Of a DNA stretch of 64,000 nucleotides, positions 26,602-35,482 are shown piece after piece; the stretch's first letter is position 1, and every line of letters begins with the position of its first letter. The DNA lies in the NCBI GenBank assembly GCA_023418475.1, contig JAEZZO010000033.1, positions 124,001-188,000 on the forward strand, given 5' to 3'. This stretch comes from Bacillota bacterium (lineage in GTDB: Bacteria; Bacillota; Clostridia; Lachnospirales; Lachnospiraceae). The translations under genes were made by a program, and so were the position numbers. A model generated the notes under the pieces. The model worked only from the letters and a program-made list of their open reading frames with translations, searched no databases and was not told the DNA's origin.

Positions 26602-27321
26602 ATGCAGCTTTCAAAACGCTTACAGGCCGTTGCAGATCTTGTGACAAAGGGAAACCGCGTCGCCGACGTTGGCTGTGACCATGCCTATACATCAATCTAT
26701 TTAGCAGAAAATAAAATTTCACCACGCATTATAGCGATGGATATCAATCGTGGTCCAATCCTGAGAGCCAGAGAAAATATTAAAAGATATGGTTGTGAAA
26801 ATCGGATAGAAACGAGATTGTCGGATGGACTTAAAAAACTAGAGCCGGAAGAGGCAGATACTGTTATCATTGCCGGAATGGGTGGGGGATTAACGGTACA
26901 AATACTGACTGAACGCAGCGATATCATAAAAACCATTAAAGAATTAGTATTGCAACCCCAATCGGAAGTATTTAAGGTTCGTCACATGCTGACAGATAAT
27001 AATTTTCTGATAACGGAAGAAAATATGGTTTATGAAGATGGTAAATATTATGTTATGATAAAAGCGGTGCCTCAACAAAATGTGGTTAACAAAGGCGATT
27101 TTCTGCTTACCGAAGAAGAGCATTTTTTATATGGAAGGCTTCTTCTGGAACGGAGAAATCAGTTATTACATGATTTCTTAAACTGGGATCTGGCAATATG
27201 CAAGGATATAGTAAGTTCCTTTCAAAATAAAAATAGCGAAAATATAGTACAAAGACAGATAGAGATTGAGGAAAAAATATCCTCGATTAAAAAAGCACTT
27301 ACAATTTTTGACGGAGATTAG
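26602..27321 (+). CDS. trmK: tRNA (adenine(22)-N1)-methyltransferase
   Basis: The start at 26602 follows AGGAG at six bases; the longer reading from 26542 would run through the terminator. The 239-residue protein has SAM motif VADVGCDHAYTSIYLAEN (about 18-35), MDINRGPI, and GMGGGLTVQIL, which are characteristic of the TrmK family (YqfN in Bacillus). TrmK methylates N1 of A22 in the tRNA D-arm region. In many Firmicutes it lies beside rpoD and a Nif3-family gene; the Nif3 neighbour is absent here. Confidence 0.9.
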   Translation: MQLSKRLQAVADLVTKGNRVADVGCDHAYTSIYLAENKISPRIIAMDINRGPILRARENIKRYGCENRIETRLSDGLKKLEPEEADTVIIAGMGGGLTVQILTERSDIIKTIKELVLQPQSEVFKVRHMLTDNNFLITEENMVYEDGKYYVMIKAVPQQNVVNKGDFLLTEEEHFLYGRLLLERRNQLLHDFLNWDLAICKDIVSSFQNKNSENIVQRQIEIEEKISSIKKALTIFDGD

Positions 27322-27339
27322 AAAAAGGAGGATATAGGA

Positions 27340-29004
27340 ATGAATAAAAATATTACGGTTGAGATCAATGGGAAAGAATATAGTTATCCGGAGAATACTT
27401 CTCTTCTGGAAATAAGCAAAGATTTTCAGAAGGATTATGAGGAGCAGATTATTCTTGCTTTTGTAAATAATAAATTAAGAGAATTGTTTAAGAAGCCTGC
27501 AAATCATAGCAGTATCCGTTTTGTTACAACTCTTGACGATGCAGGAAATAAAACATATACACGTGGTATGATATTAATTATGTTAAAGGCATTTTATCTT
27601 GTATTTGGCCGTGATAATATTGAAAAAGTATCGGTGGAATATACGATAGGAAATGGATTATATTGTGATTATGCAGGAAAGCTACCTGTTACAAAAGAAC
27701 GCATACAGGCGGTAAAAGAAAGAATGCGAGATATTGTTGATAAGGATATTCCGATTATGAAACGAAGTATAGGGACAGATGATGCAATAGAGCTATTCCG
27801 AAGATATAAAATGTACGATAAAGAGAAGCTATTTCGTTATCGTCGCGTATCCAAGGCGAATATCTATAATCTGGATGGTTTTGAAGATTATTATTATGGT
27901 TATATGCCGCCAAGAACAGGGATGCTTAAGTACTTTGATCTACAGCAGTATGATGAAGGTTTTCTACTAATGCTTCCAAATAGAAAAAATCCTACGGTTG
28001 TAGAAAAGTTTGTACCGCAGACAAAATTATTTGAAACATTAAAGGAATCCAATCAGTGGGCGAAGATGTTGGAAATACCAAATGTAGGTACACTGAACGA
28101 TATAATCGCAGCCGGTAAAATAAATGATCTTATAATGGTGCAGGAAGCTCTTCAGGAGAAAAAAATCAGTGACATTGCAGATATGATTATGGTTTCTGGA
28201 AATAAGAAATTTATTATGATAGCAGGTCCGTCCTCTTCCGGGAAAACTACATTTTCCTATCGACTCAGCATTCAGCTGAGAGCACATGGACTACGGCCGC
28301 ATCCGATTGCGGTGGATAATTATTTTGTCGACAGGGAAAAAACACCAAGGGATGAACAAGGAAATTATAATTTTGAAAGCTTGCAGGCTATTGATTTACA
28401 ACAATTTAATAAGGATATGACAGATTTGCTGAATGGAGCAACCGTTGATATTCCTAATTTTAATTTCGTTTCAGGAAAAAGAGAATATAAAGGCAACTAT
28501 AGGAAGCTGGGACCGGAAGATATTCTTGTAATCGAAGGAATCCATGGTTTAAATGATGCTTTATCTTTCTCCTTGCCAAGAGAGAATAAATTTAAAATTT
28601 ACATCAGTGCGTTAACGCAGTTAAATATTGATGAGCATAACAGGATACCAACAACTGATGGACGTCTTATTCGCAGAATGGTAAGAGATGCAAGAACAAG
28701 AGGAGCTTCGGCACAGAGAACGATTTCAATGTGGCCGTCCGTACGCAGGGGTGAGGATGAGAATATATTTCCCTTTCAGGAAGATGCGGATGTAATGTTT
28801 AATTCAGCTTTAATCTATGAGCTGGCCGTGTTAAAACAATATGCGGAGCCAATCCTATTTGGAGTCGACCGCAACAGTGAAGAGTATATCGAAGCAAAGC
28901 GGCTTCTGAAGTTTCTGGACTATTTTTTAGGAACGCCAACCGAATCTATACCAAAAAACTCTATTTTAAGGGAATTTGTAGGAGAAAGTTGTTTTAATGT
29001 TTAG
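27340..29004 (+). CDS. TGS-domain nucleoside (uridine) kinase
   Basis: The 554-residue protein has an N-terminal TGS domain (about 1-62), a threonyl-tRNA-synthetase-like second domain, and a C-terminal uridine kinase/phosphoribulokinase P-loop domain: MIAGPSSSGKTTFSYRL near 288, DNYFVDREKTPRD, DIPNFNFVSGKREY and VIEGIHGLND. It lacks the synthetase catalytic core. Such proteins are annotated as nucleoside kinases in Firmicutes and likely phosphorylate uridine or a related nucleoside. The GGAGG ribosome site and an 18-base gap after trmK indicate one transcript. Confidence 0.9.
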   Translation: MNKNITVEINGKEYSYPENTSLLEISKDFQKDYEEQIILAFVNNKLRELFKKPANHSSIRFVTTLDDAGNKTYTRGMILIMLKAFYLVFGRDNIEKVSVEYTIGNGLYCDYAGKLPVTKERIQAVKERMRDIVDKDIPIMKRSIGTDDAIELFRRYKMYDKEKLFRYRRVSKANIYNLDGFEDYYYGYMPPRTGMLKYFDLQQYDEGFLLMLPNRKNPTVVEKFVPQTKLFETLKESNQWAKMLEIPNVGTLNDIIAAGKINDLIMVQEALQEKKISDIADMIMVSGNKKFIMIAGPSSSGKTTFSYRLSIQLRAHGLRPHPIAVDNYFVDREKTPRDEQGNYNFESLQAIDLQQFNKDMTDLLNGATVDIPNFNFVSGKREYKGNYRKLGPEDILVIEGIHGLNDALSFSLPRENKFKIYISALTQLNIDEHNRIPTTDGRLIRRMVRDARTRGASAQRTISMWPSVRRGEDENIFPFQEDADVMFNSALIYELAVLKQYAEPILFGVDRNSEEYIEAKRLLKFLDYFLGTPTESIPKNSILREFVGESCFNV

Positions 29005-29023
29005 AGGATCAGAAAATATGATA

Positions 29024-29392
29024 TGAGCAGCACTGTAAGCCGGGTTCTGTATTAAATGGTCATCTATCTTGACCACATGTTACCATGTGGCTCCATTATC
29101 CGCTTTGGCGGATATTACGCGACCAACCCTGAAGCACGACGGGCAGCCGTATCGCTTCATGTTCGGTCTTGCTTCGAGTGGGGTTTACATAGCCCCTGCT
29201 GTTACCAGCAGAGCGGTGGTCTCTTAAACCGCCTTTCCATCCTTACCAGGATATCTCATGAAGAGATATCCTGGCGGTATATCTCTGTTGCACTAGCCTT
29301 AGAGTTGCCTCCACCGGACGTAATCCGGCACCCAGCCCTGTGAAGCCCGGACTTTCCTCACCTGTTATAGGCGCGACCATTTGTGCTGCTCA
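29024..29392 (-). ncRNA. rnpB: RNase P RNA (catalytic subunit)
   Basis: Read on the minus strand, the segment contains GAGGAAAGTCCGGGCT near the 5' end and ACAGAACCCGGCTTA near the 3' end, the universal core of bacterial RNase P RNA. Ends TGAGCAGCAC and GTGCTGCTCA pair as helix P1. The length of about 369 bases and overall layout suggest a type A RNA. It trims the 5' ends of tRNA precursors with the RnpA protein. It is convergent with the nucleoside kinase gene, whose stop lies 20 bases away. An open frame on the plus strand over it is not a gene. Confidence 0.97.
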
Positions 29393-29400
29393 CAGGTTGT

Positions 29401-29429
29401 ATTCTAACATGTTCAAACTAAAATGTAAA
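29401..29429 (-). promoter_or_regulatory. Promoter of rnpB
   Basis: On the minus strand TTTACA (29429-29424) and TAGAAT (29406-29401) are 17 bases apart and would start the transcript at the first bases of helix P1. Confidence 0.75.
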
Positions 29430-29559
29430 TGAAATTTAGTGGTAAATATGAAACCTAAATAATAACAAAGGTTTAAGAAAAAAGTAAAGAATTATATATT
29501 TTGGTATGCTATGATTGAGGATGTTGTTAAAAAACGTATAAATGAAGGAGGGTTAGCAC

Positions 29560-30261
29560 ATGGAGGAAACCCAGATTATGGTTGTTGATGATGATAAGGA
29601 TATTGCAGATTTGGTTGAAATACATCTGGTAAGTGAGGGCTATCAGGTACGTAAGGCAAATACAGCCAGAGAGGGATTACAGATACTAGAGAATTCAGAT
29701 ATAAAACTTGTGATTTTGGATATCATGATGCCTGGTATGGACGGATTGGCTATGTGCAAAAAAATTAGAGAAACCAGTACAATACCCATTATAATGCTAA
29801 GTGCAAAATCCACAGATCTGGATAAAATAATCGGGCTTGGAACCGGTGCGGATGATTATGTTATCAAACCTTTTAATCCACTTGAATTGACAGCACGTGT
29901 AAAATCGCAGCTTAGAAGATTTACAAAATTCAATCCGGGAACTCACGAAGAGAAACAGGATAAAGAAATTATTCTTGATCATTTGGTAATCAATAAAGAA
30001 AATCACAAAGTAAATGCTTATGGAAAGGATGTTAAACTGACACCAATCGAATTTGATATTCTGTATCTGCTGGCAAGTAATGTAGGAAGAGTATTCTCTA
30101 CGGATGATATTTTTGAGAGAGTCTGGAATGAAAAAATGTATGAGGCAAATAATACTGTAATGGTTCACATTCGTCGTATCAGAGAGAAGATTGAAATGGA
30201 TTCACAAAATTCTCAGATAATCAAAACCGTATGGGGAGTAGGATATAAAATTGAAGAATAA
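29560..30261 (+). CDS. OmpR-family response regulator (VanR-like)
   Basis: The 233-residue protein has a receiver domain with acidic triad DDD (10-12), phosphoacceptor Asp54 (LVILDIMMPGMDG) and Lys103 (ADDYVIKPF), then an OmpR/PhoB winged helix from about 130 (KLTPIEFDILYLLASN, NTVMVHIRRIREKIE, KTVWGVGYKIEE). It binds DNA as a phosphorylated dimer. The start follows GGAGG. It overlaps the kinase gene by 11 bases. Close relatives include VanR and other Clostridial regulators of cell-envelope stress; no target gene is evident beside it. Confidence 0.94.
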   Translation: MEETQIMVVDDDKDIADLVEIHLVSEGYQVRKANTAREGLQILENSDIKLVILDIMMPGMDGLAMCKKIRETSTIPIIMLSAKSTDLDKIIGLGTGADDYVIKPFNPLELTARVKSQLRRFTKFNPGTHEEKQDKEIILDHLVINKENHKVNAYGKDVKLTPIEFDILYLLASNVGRVFSTDDIFERVWNEKMYEANNTVMVHIRRIREKIEMDSQNSQIIKTVWGVGYKIEE

Positions 30262-31339
30262 TATATTCAAGAGCTTTCGTTTTGAAATTGTTCTGTATAG
30301 TTTGCTGAGCTTGTTATACACCTTACTTACAATCGCAGTCGTTTATGTTGGTGTGTATCTGATTTACAGAGGAGATTACAATAAGTTATCCGGTACATCC
30401 TCGGTTGTTATCACGCTAATAACTATTGTCGGCGGTATCATTTTGTTTGTCAGCTATTTTTTGATGTTGACAAAGAAGTTTATACACTACATCAGAGAGA
30501 TTTCTGAGGGTATTAATCAGATATCTCAGGGGAACTTAAGTAATCGTATCGATGTTAAAAATGAAGATGAGTTTGCATTTCTAGCAAACAAGCTAAATCA
30601 GATGGCAGATGATATTAATGAAATCATGGAGAATGAAAGAAGAATAGAGTATTCTAAAAATGAGTTAATTACCAGTGTGGCACATGATCTTAGAACACCG
30701 CTTACATCAATTATCGGCTATCTCGATCTGGTCTCCTCCAAGAAATTAGATCAAGAAACCCAGATGAAATATATCAGCATTGCTTATAATAAGTCGAAAC
30801 GTCTGGAGAAGTTAATTGAAGATTTGTTTACCTATACGAAATTTAATTTTGGAGAGGTAAAAGCTGATTACACAGAAGTGGATATGGTGAAACTGCTCAA
30901 TCAGCTGGTAGACGAGTTTTATCCTAGCTTTTCTGAGTATCATCTTGATTATAAATTTACAACGGATAATCCTTCTGCAGTGATTAAAGCAGACGGCAAT
31001 ATGCTTGCAAGGGCCTTCGCGAACCTGATCAGCAATGCGATCAAATATGGCAGAGAGGGTAAAAATATTCTGATCCATCTGTATAAAAGCATGGATGGAA
31101 TAATAATTACAGTAACAAATTACGGTGTAATAATACCGCCGGAGGATTTAAGAAAAATATTTACAAGGTTTTACCGGGTCGAAACCTCAAGATCAAGCGA
31201 GACAGGGGGAAGCGGTCTGGGACTTGCGATTGCACAGAGCATTATACTGATGCATGGAGGAAATATCTATGCAGAGAGTGATACCGAACGAACCGTTTTT
31301 ACAGTGGAATTAAAAAATGAACCATCTGAAGAAAATTAG
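30251..31339 (+). CDS. Sensor histidine kinase (VanS-like)
   Basis: The gene starts with TTG inside the regulator gene (11-base overlap). The 362-residue kinase has membrane segments at about 15-38 and 52-75 with a very short outside loop (about 14 residues), a HAMP domain (to about 130), the phosphoacceptor His145 in SVAHDLRTPLTSIIGY, and an HATPase domain with NLISNAIKYG and GGSGLGLAIAQ. The short sensor loop suggests detection in the membrane rather than of a soluble ligand. It should phosphorylate the upstream regulator. Confidence 0.94.
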   Translation: MKNNIFKSFRFEIVLYSLLSLLYTLLTIAVVYVGVYLIYRGDYNKLSGTSSVVITLITIVGGIILFVSYFLMLTKKFIHYIREISEGINQISQGNLSNRIDVKNEDEFAFLANKLNQMADDINEIMENERRIEYSKNELITSVAHDLRTPLTSIIGYLDLVSSKKLDQETQMKYISIAYNKSKRLEKLIEDLFTYTKFNFGEVKADYTEVDMVKLLNQLVDEFYPSFSEYHLDYKFTTDNPSAVIKADGNMLARAFANLISNAIKYGREGKNILIHLYKSMDGIIITVTNYGVIIPPEDLRKIFTRFYRVETSRSSETGGSGLGLAIAQSIILMHGGNIYAESDTERTVFTVELKNEPSEEN

Positions 31340-31346
31340 GATATAA

Positions 31347-31426
31347 TTGAGCCACCGGCATTCTGTAGCAAGTATATACATTCCGAATGTATTACAGCAC
31401 TTGCAGAATAACCGGTGGCTTCAATT
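31347..31426. terminator. Long cruciform-like terminator
   Basis: Outer arms TTGAGCCACCGG and CCGGTGGCTTCAA enclose further pairing of ATTCTG..AGCAAGT with ACTTGCAGAAT and a small inner hairpin. It lies between convergent genes and could serve both. Confidence 0.8.
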
Positions 31427-31569
31427 TGTGAATTATGAAAACGGAAGAAGAAAAATATAAACATATTATACCACATATTTTAAATAAAGGTAGTCTTTTT
31501 CAAAAAATTAAAACATTGTTAACATTTAGAAATAAAAAATATGAATTAACAAATATTAACTGATAAATT

Positions 31570-32379
31570 TTATTCTTTATTTAAGTTTATATCATCAATA
31601 TAAGTTAAAAATCTCCTGGAAATTCTAATTTTCTGAAAGATCGATGCATATGCTATTTCATCCATTCCCTCTATAAAATTGTAGGGATAGTTTTTGGTGA
31701 TACCACTATTTTTTAGTAAAAGGATTGCTTTATTATATGCAATTGCTGCCATTATTTCAGTAGGATATCTTCCGATCAGATAATCTCCGTTAATATGAAT
31801 TTTCGTCTGATATTCGTTGTGATTTTTATGAGGAATTTTCGTAACACCATAAAAATGATTAATAATTTCAATATTATGATAACTAAAATCCTTGTTGTTT
31901 CCATTTATAAAAACATAGTCTCTGCCAGGGACCGCATGATTTTTTATACCGTAACGGGACAGGATATTAACCTGCATTCCGTAGTCAGACACGAAGAGAT
32001 AACCGCCCCTTTTCATAATCTTATGATGCGCATAATAAAACAAATCATCGGCATCAAATTTCAAACAAGTTTCCCGGTCAATATAGTAAAGAAAAAAACG
32101 TTTCCTAAGATAGATAGGATTCTTGAAATAGATCAGATTATCTCTGAAATTAATCAATACAACCCATTTATGGAAGGACAATATACACTCTTCGGGATAA
32201 TTATCAATCGTGGTCTGAGATTGTTCGTCAAGTACTTGCAAAGCTAGCTGATAAGCTTGATTAGCATCATATTCGGTGCTAAAACTGCCGATACTGATAT
32301 GCTTGCCTTTATAGGTAACGGATGCGCGATAAAAAATGTCGCCATTTAGTTTCATTGCCTGATAAACACCGGGTAACAT
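31570..32379 (-). CDS. AP2-like / degenerate HNH domain protein
   Basis: The 269-residue protein follows a GGAGG site. Residues 4-48 (GVYQAMKLNG ... YKGKHISIGSFSTEYDANQAY) and 178-222 (GVTKIPHKN ... INGDYLIGRYPTEIMAAIAYNKA) both resemble AP2-type DNA-binding domains. Between them, residues about 140-175 (AVPGRDYVFINGNNKDFSYH then NIEI) resemble the HNH core VDHINGNKLDNRRENL, but the first catalytic His is Phe157. The order resembles AP2-HNH homing endonucleases of phage and mobile introns. The likely reading is a nuclease-dead, domesticated DNA-binding protein. It is a single gene between a two-component system and a hydrolase. The family call rests on motif reading alone. Confidence 0.65.
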   Translation of the reverse strand: MLPGVYQAMKLNGDIFYRASVTYKGKHISIGSFSTEYDANQAYQLALQVLDEQSQTTIDNYPEECILSFHKWVVLINFRDNLIYFKNPIYLRKRFFLYYIDRETCLKFDADDLFYYAHHKIMKRGGYLFVSDYGMQVNILSRYGIKNHAVPGRDYVFINGNNKDFSYHNIEIINHFYGVTKIPHKNHNEYQTKIHINGDYLIGRYPTEIMAAIAYNKAILLLKNSGITKNYPYNFIEGMDEIAYASIFQKIRISRRFLTYIDDINLNKE

Positions 32380-32486
32380 AAATTGTTCCTCCGATTTCTT
32401 CTTGTGGTCTGTTGATAAATTATACTTTGATTTCCAATTCAGCCATTTTACGAGCAGGATATGGCAGCTGATTTATTACCCTTTTA

Positions 32487-32515
32487 AATATAACAGAAAT
32501 AAATATATACTACAA
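32487..32515 (-). promoter_or_regulatory. Promoter of the AP2-like gene
   Basis: On the minus strand TTGTAG (32515-32510) and TATATT (32492-32487) lie 17 bases apart, about 110 bases before the start codon. Confidence 0.45.
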
Positions 32516-32800
32516 GAAATCTTGAATAATATCATGAAATATTACGAAAATATTAACTTCCATATCTGTAGAATTACTCGATTTTCCTGGATATTTCGTA
32601 CTAAAGCAGTAGAATAGGAATATATTTTAACTTTCCCGCATAAAATATGTAATATATGGTTAACAATTTGTTAAAAATATCTTGTGCAAAATAATTAAAA
32701 ATAGAAAGCATATTCAAGATATACTTTGTTTAAAAATACCTTTTGTGTAACTATATGGAAATTATGCATCGTGGTTTATAACGAAAATGAACTTGTCTTA

Positions 32801-32829
32801 TTGACACAAAAATGACCTTTACATATAAT
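32801..32829 (+). promoter_or_regulatory. Perfect-consensus promoter of the SleB-type gene
   Basis: TTGACA (32801-32806) and TATAAT (32824-32829) are exactly 17 bases apart, the ideal sigma-A promoter. An overlapping TTTACA-16-TATACT pair at 32818-32845 is an alternative. Confidence 0.8.
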
Positions 32830-32889
32830 GCATGATAGTTATACTTTGAATTCCATTTAATGGAAAATAAAACGAAAAGAGGAAAGAGT

Positions 32890-33798
32890 ATGCAAATCTT
32901 ATATTCATTTCTTCAAAAGAGAAAGCTTCGTGAAAGCCAATATGGTTTTGTTATGGTTTTCGCAGCATATATTATTTCAGGTTTCATGCTGGCCCTCGGA
33001 TCTGACAGCTTATATAATATTAGCTCCAAGGCTGCCGGAACGGATACTGAAATTGAAGAAAGTAAGAGTGAGGCAATAATAGCACTTCCGGTGTTACAGG
33101 CAAAAATCCCATATCTGCAGACATTGGATTATAAGACACGGAATTTGAACAGCGAATTAATTAATCCTTATGGCTTGACTGAGAATAATCAGGACAAAGA
33201 GGATAATACTGGGAGAGATAATATTGCTTCTAACGCAGATACAGTGTGGCTGCTTGGAAATGCAATGGATAGTGATACCTTTGACAAAGTTTTGGAACAA
33301 TATTCTGATTCTATGCAAAATAAATTAAAGCGGGAAGAAGAAAAGCATTTAAAAAAAGCATCAAAGAGAGAGGCACCGCAAGAAAAATATAATGCAAAAT
33401 ATAGCTCAATAGCTGATAATGAAGTTAAAATGCTGGAAAGAATTGTCGAGGCAGAAGCTTCCGGAGAGGATTTGCGGGGCAAAATACTAGTTGCAAATGT
33501 TATATTAAACCGTGTAAAAAGCGGCATTTTTCCCGATAATATAAAAGGTGTTATCTTTCAGAAAAGTAAAGGTACATACCAGTTTTCACCAATTGCGGAT
33601 GAAAGGTACTGGTCAGTAAGAATATCAGCTTCCACTGAGAAAGCAGTTGAGAAAGCTTTAAATGGAGTGGATTATTCGAATGGAGCACTTTATTTTATTG
33701 CGAGAAAAAGATCGAACACACACAGTGCAGCATGGTTTGATAAACAGCTAAGATGGTTATTTAAGCATGGAGGACATGAGTTCTATAAAAATAAATAA
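32890..33798 (+). CDS. SleB/CwlJ-type cell wall hydrolase
   Basis: The start at 32890 follows AGAGGAAAG; the ATG at 32860 is ahead of it. The 302-residue protein has an N-terminal membrane segment or signal (about 18-40), a long linker with Glu/Lys-rich coiled parts (about 100-180), and a C-terminal Hydrolase_2 domain from about 185 with ERIVEAEASGEDLRGKILVA (catalytic Glu) and GALYFIARKRSNTHSAAWF. SleB and CwlJ degrade spore cortex; many Clostridial relatives work on vegetative peptidoglycan. A sigma-A-type promoter, not a spore one, points to vegetative use. Confidence 0.9.
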   Translation: MQILYSFLQKRKLRESQYGFVMVFAAYIISGFMLALGSDSLYNISSKAAGTDTEIEESKSEAIIALPVLQAKIPYLQTLDYKTRNLNSELINPYGLTENNQDKEDNTGRDNIASNADTVWLLGNAMDSDTFDKVLEQYSDSMQNKLKREEEKHLKKASKREAPQEKYNAKYSSIADNEVKMLERIVEAEASGEDLRGKILVANVILNRVKSGIFPDNIKGVIFQKSKGTYQFSPIADERYWSVRISASTEKAVEKALNGVDYSNGALYFIARKRSNTHSAAWFDKQLRWLFKHGGHEFYKNK

Positions 33799-33829
33799 TT
33801 GTACGTAAGAGTAAAAATAAGCAGGAGTA

Positions 33830-33858
33830 TTGTATCATGAGTGTGGGCATGTTATAAT
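33830..33858 (+). promoter_or_regulatory. Promoter of thrC
   Basis: TTGTAT (33830-33835) and TATAAT (33853-33858) are 17 bases apart. Confidence 0.7.
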
Positions 33859-33908
33859 ACATAAAAATTGCCCAGATATAGCAATATCGATACCTGCAGG
33901 AGTGTATT

Positions 33909-33995
33909 ATGAAAAATTGGTATAGAGTATACAAATTGACGGGGACGAATGCTGGGATAAAATTAAACTTAGAAAAGGGGATTGAAACGATATGA
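33909..33995 (+). CDS. 28-residue leader ORF coupled to thrC
   Basis: A small frame begins at ATG 33909 with AGGAG seven bases upstream (a better site than that of thrC) and ends in TGA overlapping the thrC ATG by four bases (ATGA). The peptide begins MKNWYRVYKLTGTN and ends GIETI. It contains three Thr and three Ile but no run of regulatory codons, so classical attenuation is not clear. Translation of it would couple to thrC. It has no recognised family and could be chance; the overlap and ribosome site are the evidence. Confidence 0.4.
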   Translation: MKNWYRVYKLTGTNAGIKLNLEKGIETI

Positions 33996-35482
33996 ACCTA
34001 ATGTACAGGAGTACCAGAGATAAGAATAATAGGGTGACAGCCTCCCAGGCTATACTACAGGGTTTATCTTCGGACGGAGGACTTTTTGTTCCGGAGTCTA
34101 TACCGGCTCTTTGCAAAAATGTAGAAGAGCTTGTTAAGATGGATTACCAGGGACTTGCCTATGAAGTAATGAAATTGTTTTTAACAGATTACACAGAAGA
34201 GGAACTGAAAGAATGTATTTGTAAGGCTTATGATAATAAATTTGATACCCCTGAGATTGCTCCGTTAAGGCAGGTGGGACAGGCTTATTATCTGGAATTA
34301 TTCCATGGAGCAACAATAGCCTTTAAGGATATGGCTTTATCGATATTACCACATCTGTTGACGAAGGCTGCAGTAAAGAATAATATAAAAGAAGAGATTG
34401 TGATACTAACCGCTACCTCGGGAGATACAGGGAAAGCGGCACTTGCAGGTTTCGCTGATGTGAAGGGCACTAAAATAATTGTTTTTTATCCAAAAGATGG
34501 TGTTAGCAGCATACAGAAAAAACAGATGGTGACGCAGAAGGGTGATAATACAAATGTTATCGGAATACATGGTAATTTTGATGATGCCCAGACCGGTGTT
34601 AAAATGATGTTTAATAATGAAGAATTGTCAAATCGCCTGAAAAATGCAGGCTACTTATTTTCTTCCGCTAATTCCATTAATATTGGCCGCTTAGTACCTC
34701 AAATTGTTTATTACGTACATTCCTATGTTTCTTTATATAGGAAGAAACAGATTGCAGCCGGAGAAAAAATTAATTTCGTAGTGCCTACCGGTAATTTCGG
34801 AAATATATTAGCAGCATATTATGCGAAGAAGATAGGCATTCCGATTAATAAACTGATCTGTGCATCCAATGACAATAAGGTGCTTTATGATTTCTTCCAG
34901 AGTGGCCGCTACGATAGGAACAGAGAATTTATTTTGACAGAATCTCCGTCCATGGATATCCTGGTTTCAAGTAATCTGGAACGTTTGATTTACCATATAG
35001 CCGATAATAATTCTGAAAAGACTTTGCAGCTTATGAAAGCCTTATCAGGTGACGGCGTATACGAAATAACTAACAGTATGAAAGCCGGACTATCTGACTT
35101 TATCGGTGGATGGTCCTCGGAAGAGAAAACCAGGGAAGCTATTTATAAGGTTTATAAGGAGAACAATTACGTTATAGATACGCATACGGCTGTTGCTGCC
35201 GGTGTATACCGGGAGTACGTGGAAAATACCAAAGACAGTACAAAGACCGTGATCGTCTCTACAGCGAGCCCATATAAATTTGCTAACAGTGTTCTTGGAG
35301 CTCTTAAGGCTGAAAAAATTCCGTCAGATGATTTTGAACAGGCAGAAATTTTAAAAACCGTATCGAAAACTGCAATACCAAAGGCAGTTGAGGAAATACG
35401 TTCGGCTCCGGTTCTTCATACCACAGTTTGCGAAGTAAATGAGATGCAGAAAACGGTAGAGAACATTTTAAAAATAATCTAA
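33992..35482 (+). CDS. thrC: Threonine synthase
   Basis: The 496-residue PLP enzyme begins MYRSTRDKNNRVTASQAIL and GLSSDGGLFVPE, standard for ThrC. The PLP lysine is in HGATIAFKDMALSILP (about residue 112). TATSGDTGKAALAGF and VPTGNFGNILAAYYAK bind the cofactor phosphate. It converts O-phosphohomoserine to threonine. It stands alone, without hom or thrB. The start chosen is the ATG that overlaps the small leader ORF; the AAAAGGGG ribosome site lies about 11 bases upstream. Confidence 0.95.
   Translation: MNLMYRSTRDKNNRVTASQAILQGLSSDGGLFVPESIPALCKNVEELVKMDYQGLAYEVMKLFLTDYTEEELKECICKAYDNKFDTPEIAPLRQVGQAYYLELFHGATIAFKDMALSILPHLLTKAAVKNNIKEEIVILTATSGDTGKAALAGFADVKGTKIIVFYPKDGVSSIQKKQMVTQKGDNTNVIGIHGNFDDAQTGVKMMFNNEELSNRLKNAGYLFSSANSINIGRLVPQIVYYVHSYVSLYRKKQIAAGEKINFVVPTGNFGNILAAYYAKKIGIPINKLICASNDNKVLYDFFQSGRYDRNREFILTESPSMDILVSSNLERLIYHIADNNSEKTLQLMKALSGDGVYEITNSMKAGLSDFIGGWSSEEKTREAIYKVYKENNYVIDTHTAVAAGVYREYVENTKDSTKTVIVSTASPYKFANSVLGALKAEKIPSDDFEQAEILKTVSKTAIPKAVEEIRSAPVLHTTVCEVNEMQKTVENILKII

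Larger units (their letters stand above)
32380..32889. other. 510-base AT-rich divergent intergenic region
   Basis: This gap separates the AP2-like gene from the hydrolase. It holds the two divergent promoters listed separately. A plus-strand open frame of 71 codons (32402-32617) has no ribosome site and an unlikely composition; it is not called. Nothing else is seen. Confidence 0.6.

Noticed and set aside
29056..29343. Open frame of 95 codons on the plus strand
   Set aside because: It is antisense to RNase P RNA and has no ribosome site; the conserved RNA explains the lack of stops.
31795..32247. 150-codon plus-strand frame
   Set aside because: It is fully antisense to the AP2-like gene, which has a GGAGG site and recognisable motifs.
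32402..32617. 71-codon plus-strand frame in the AT-rich gap
   Set aside because: No ribosome site, odd composition, and it overlaps the AP2-like gene's minus-strand promoter.
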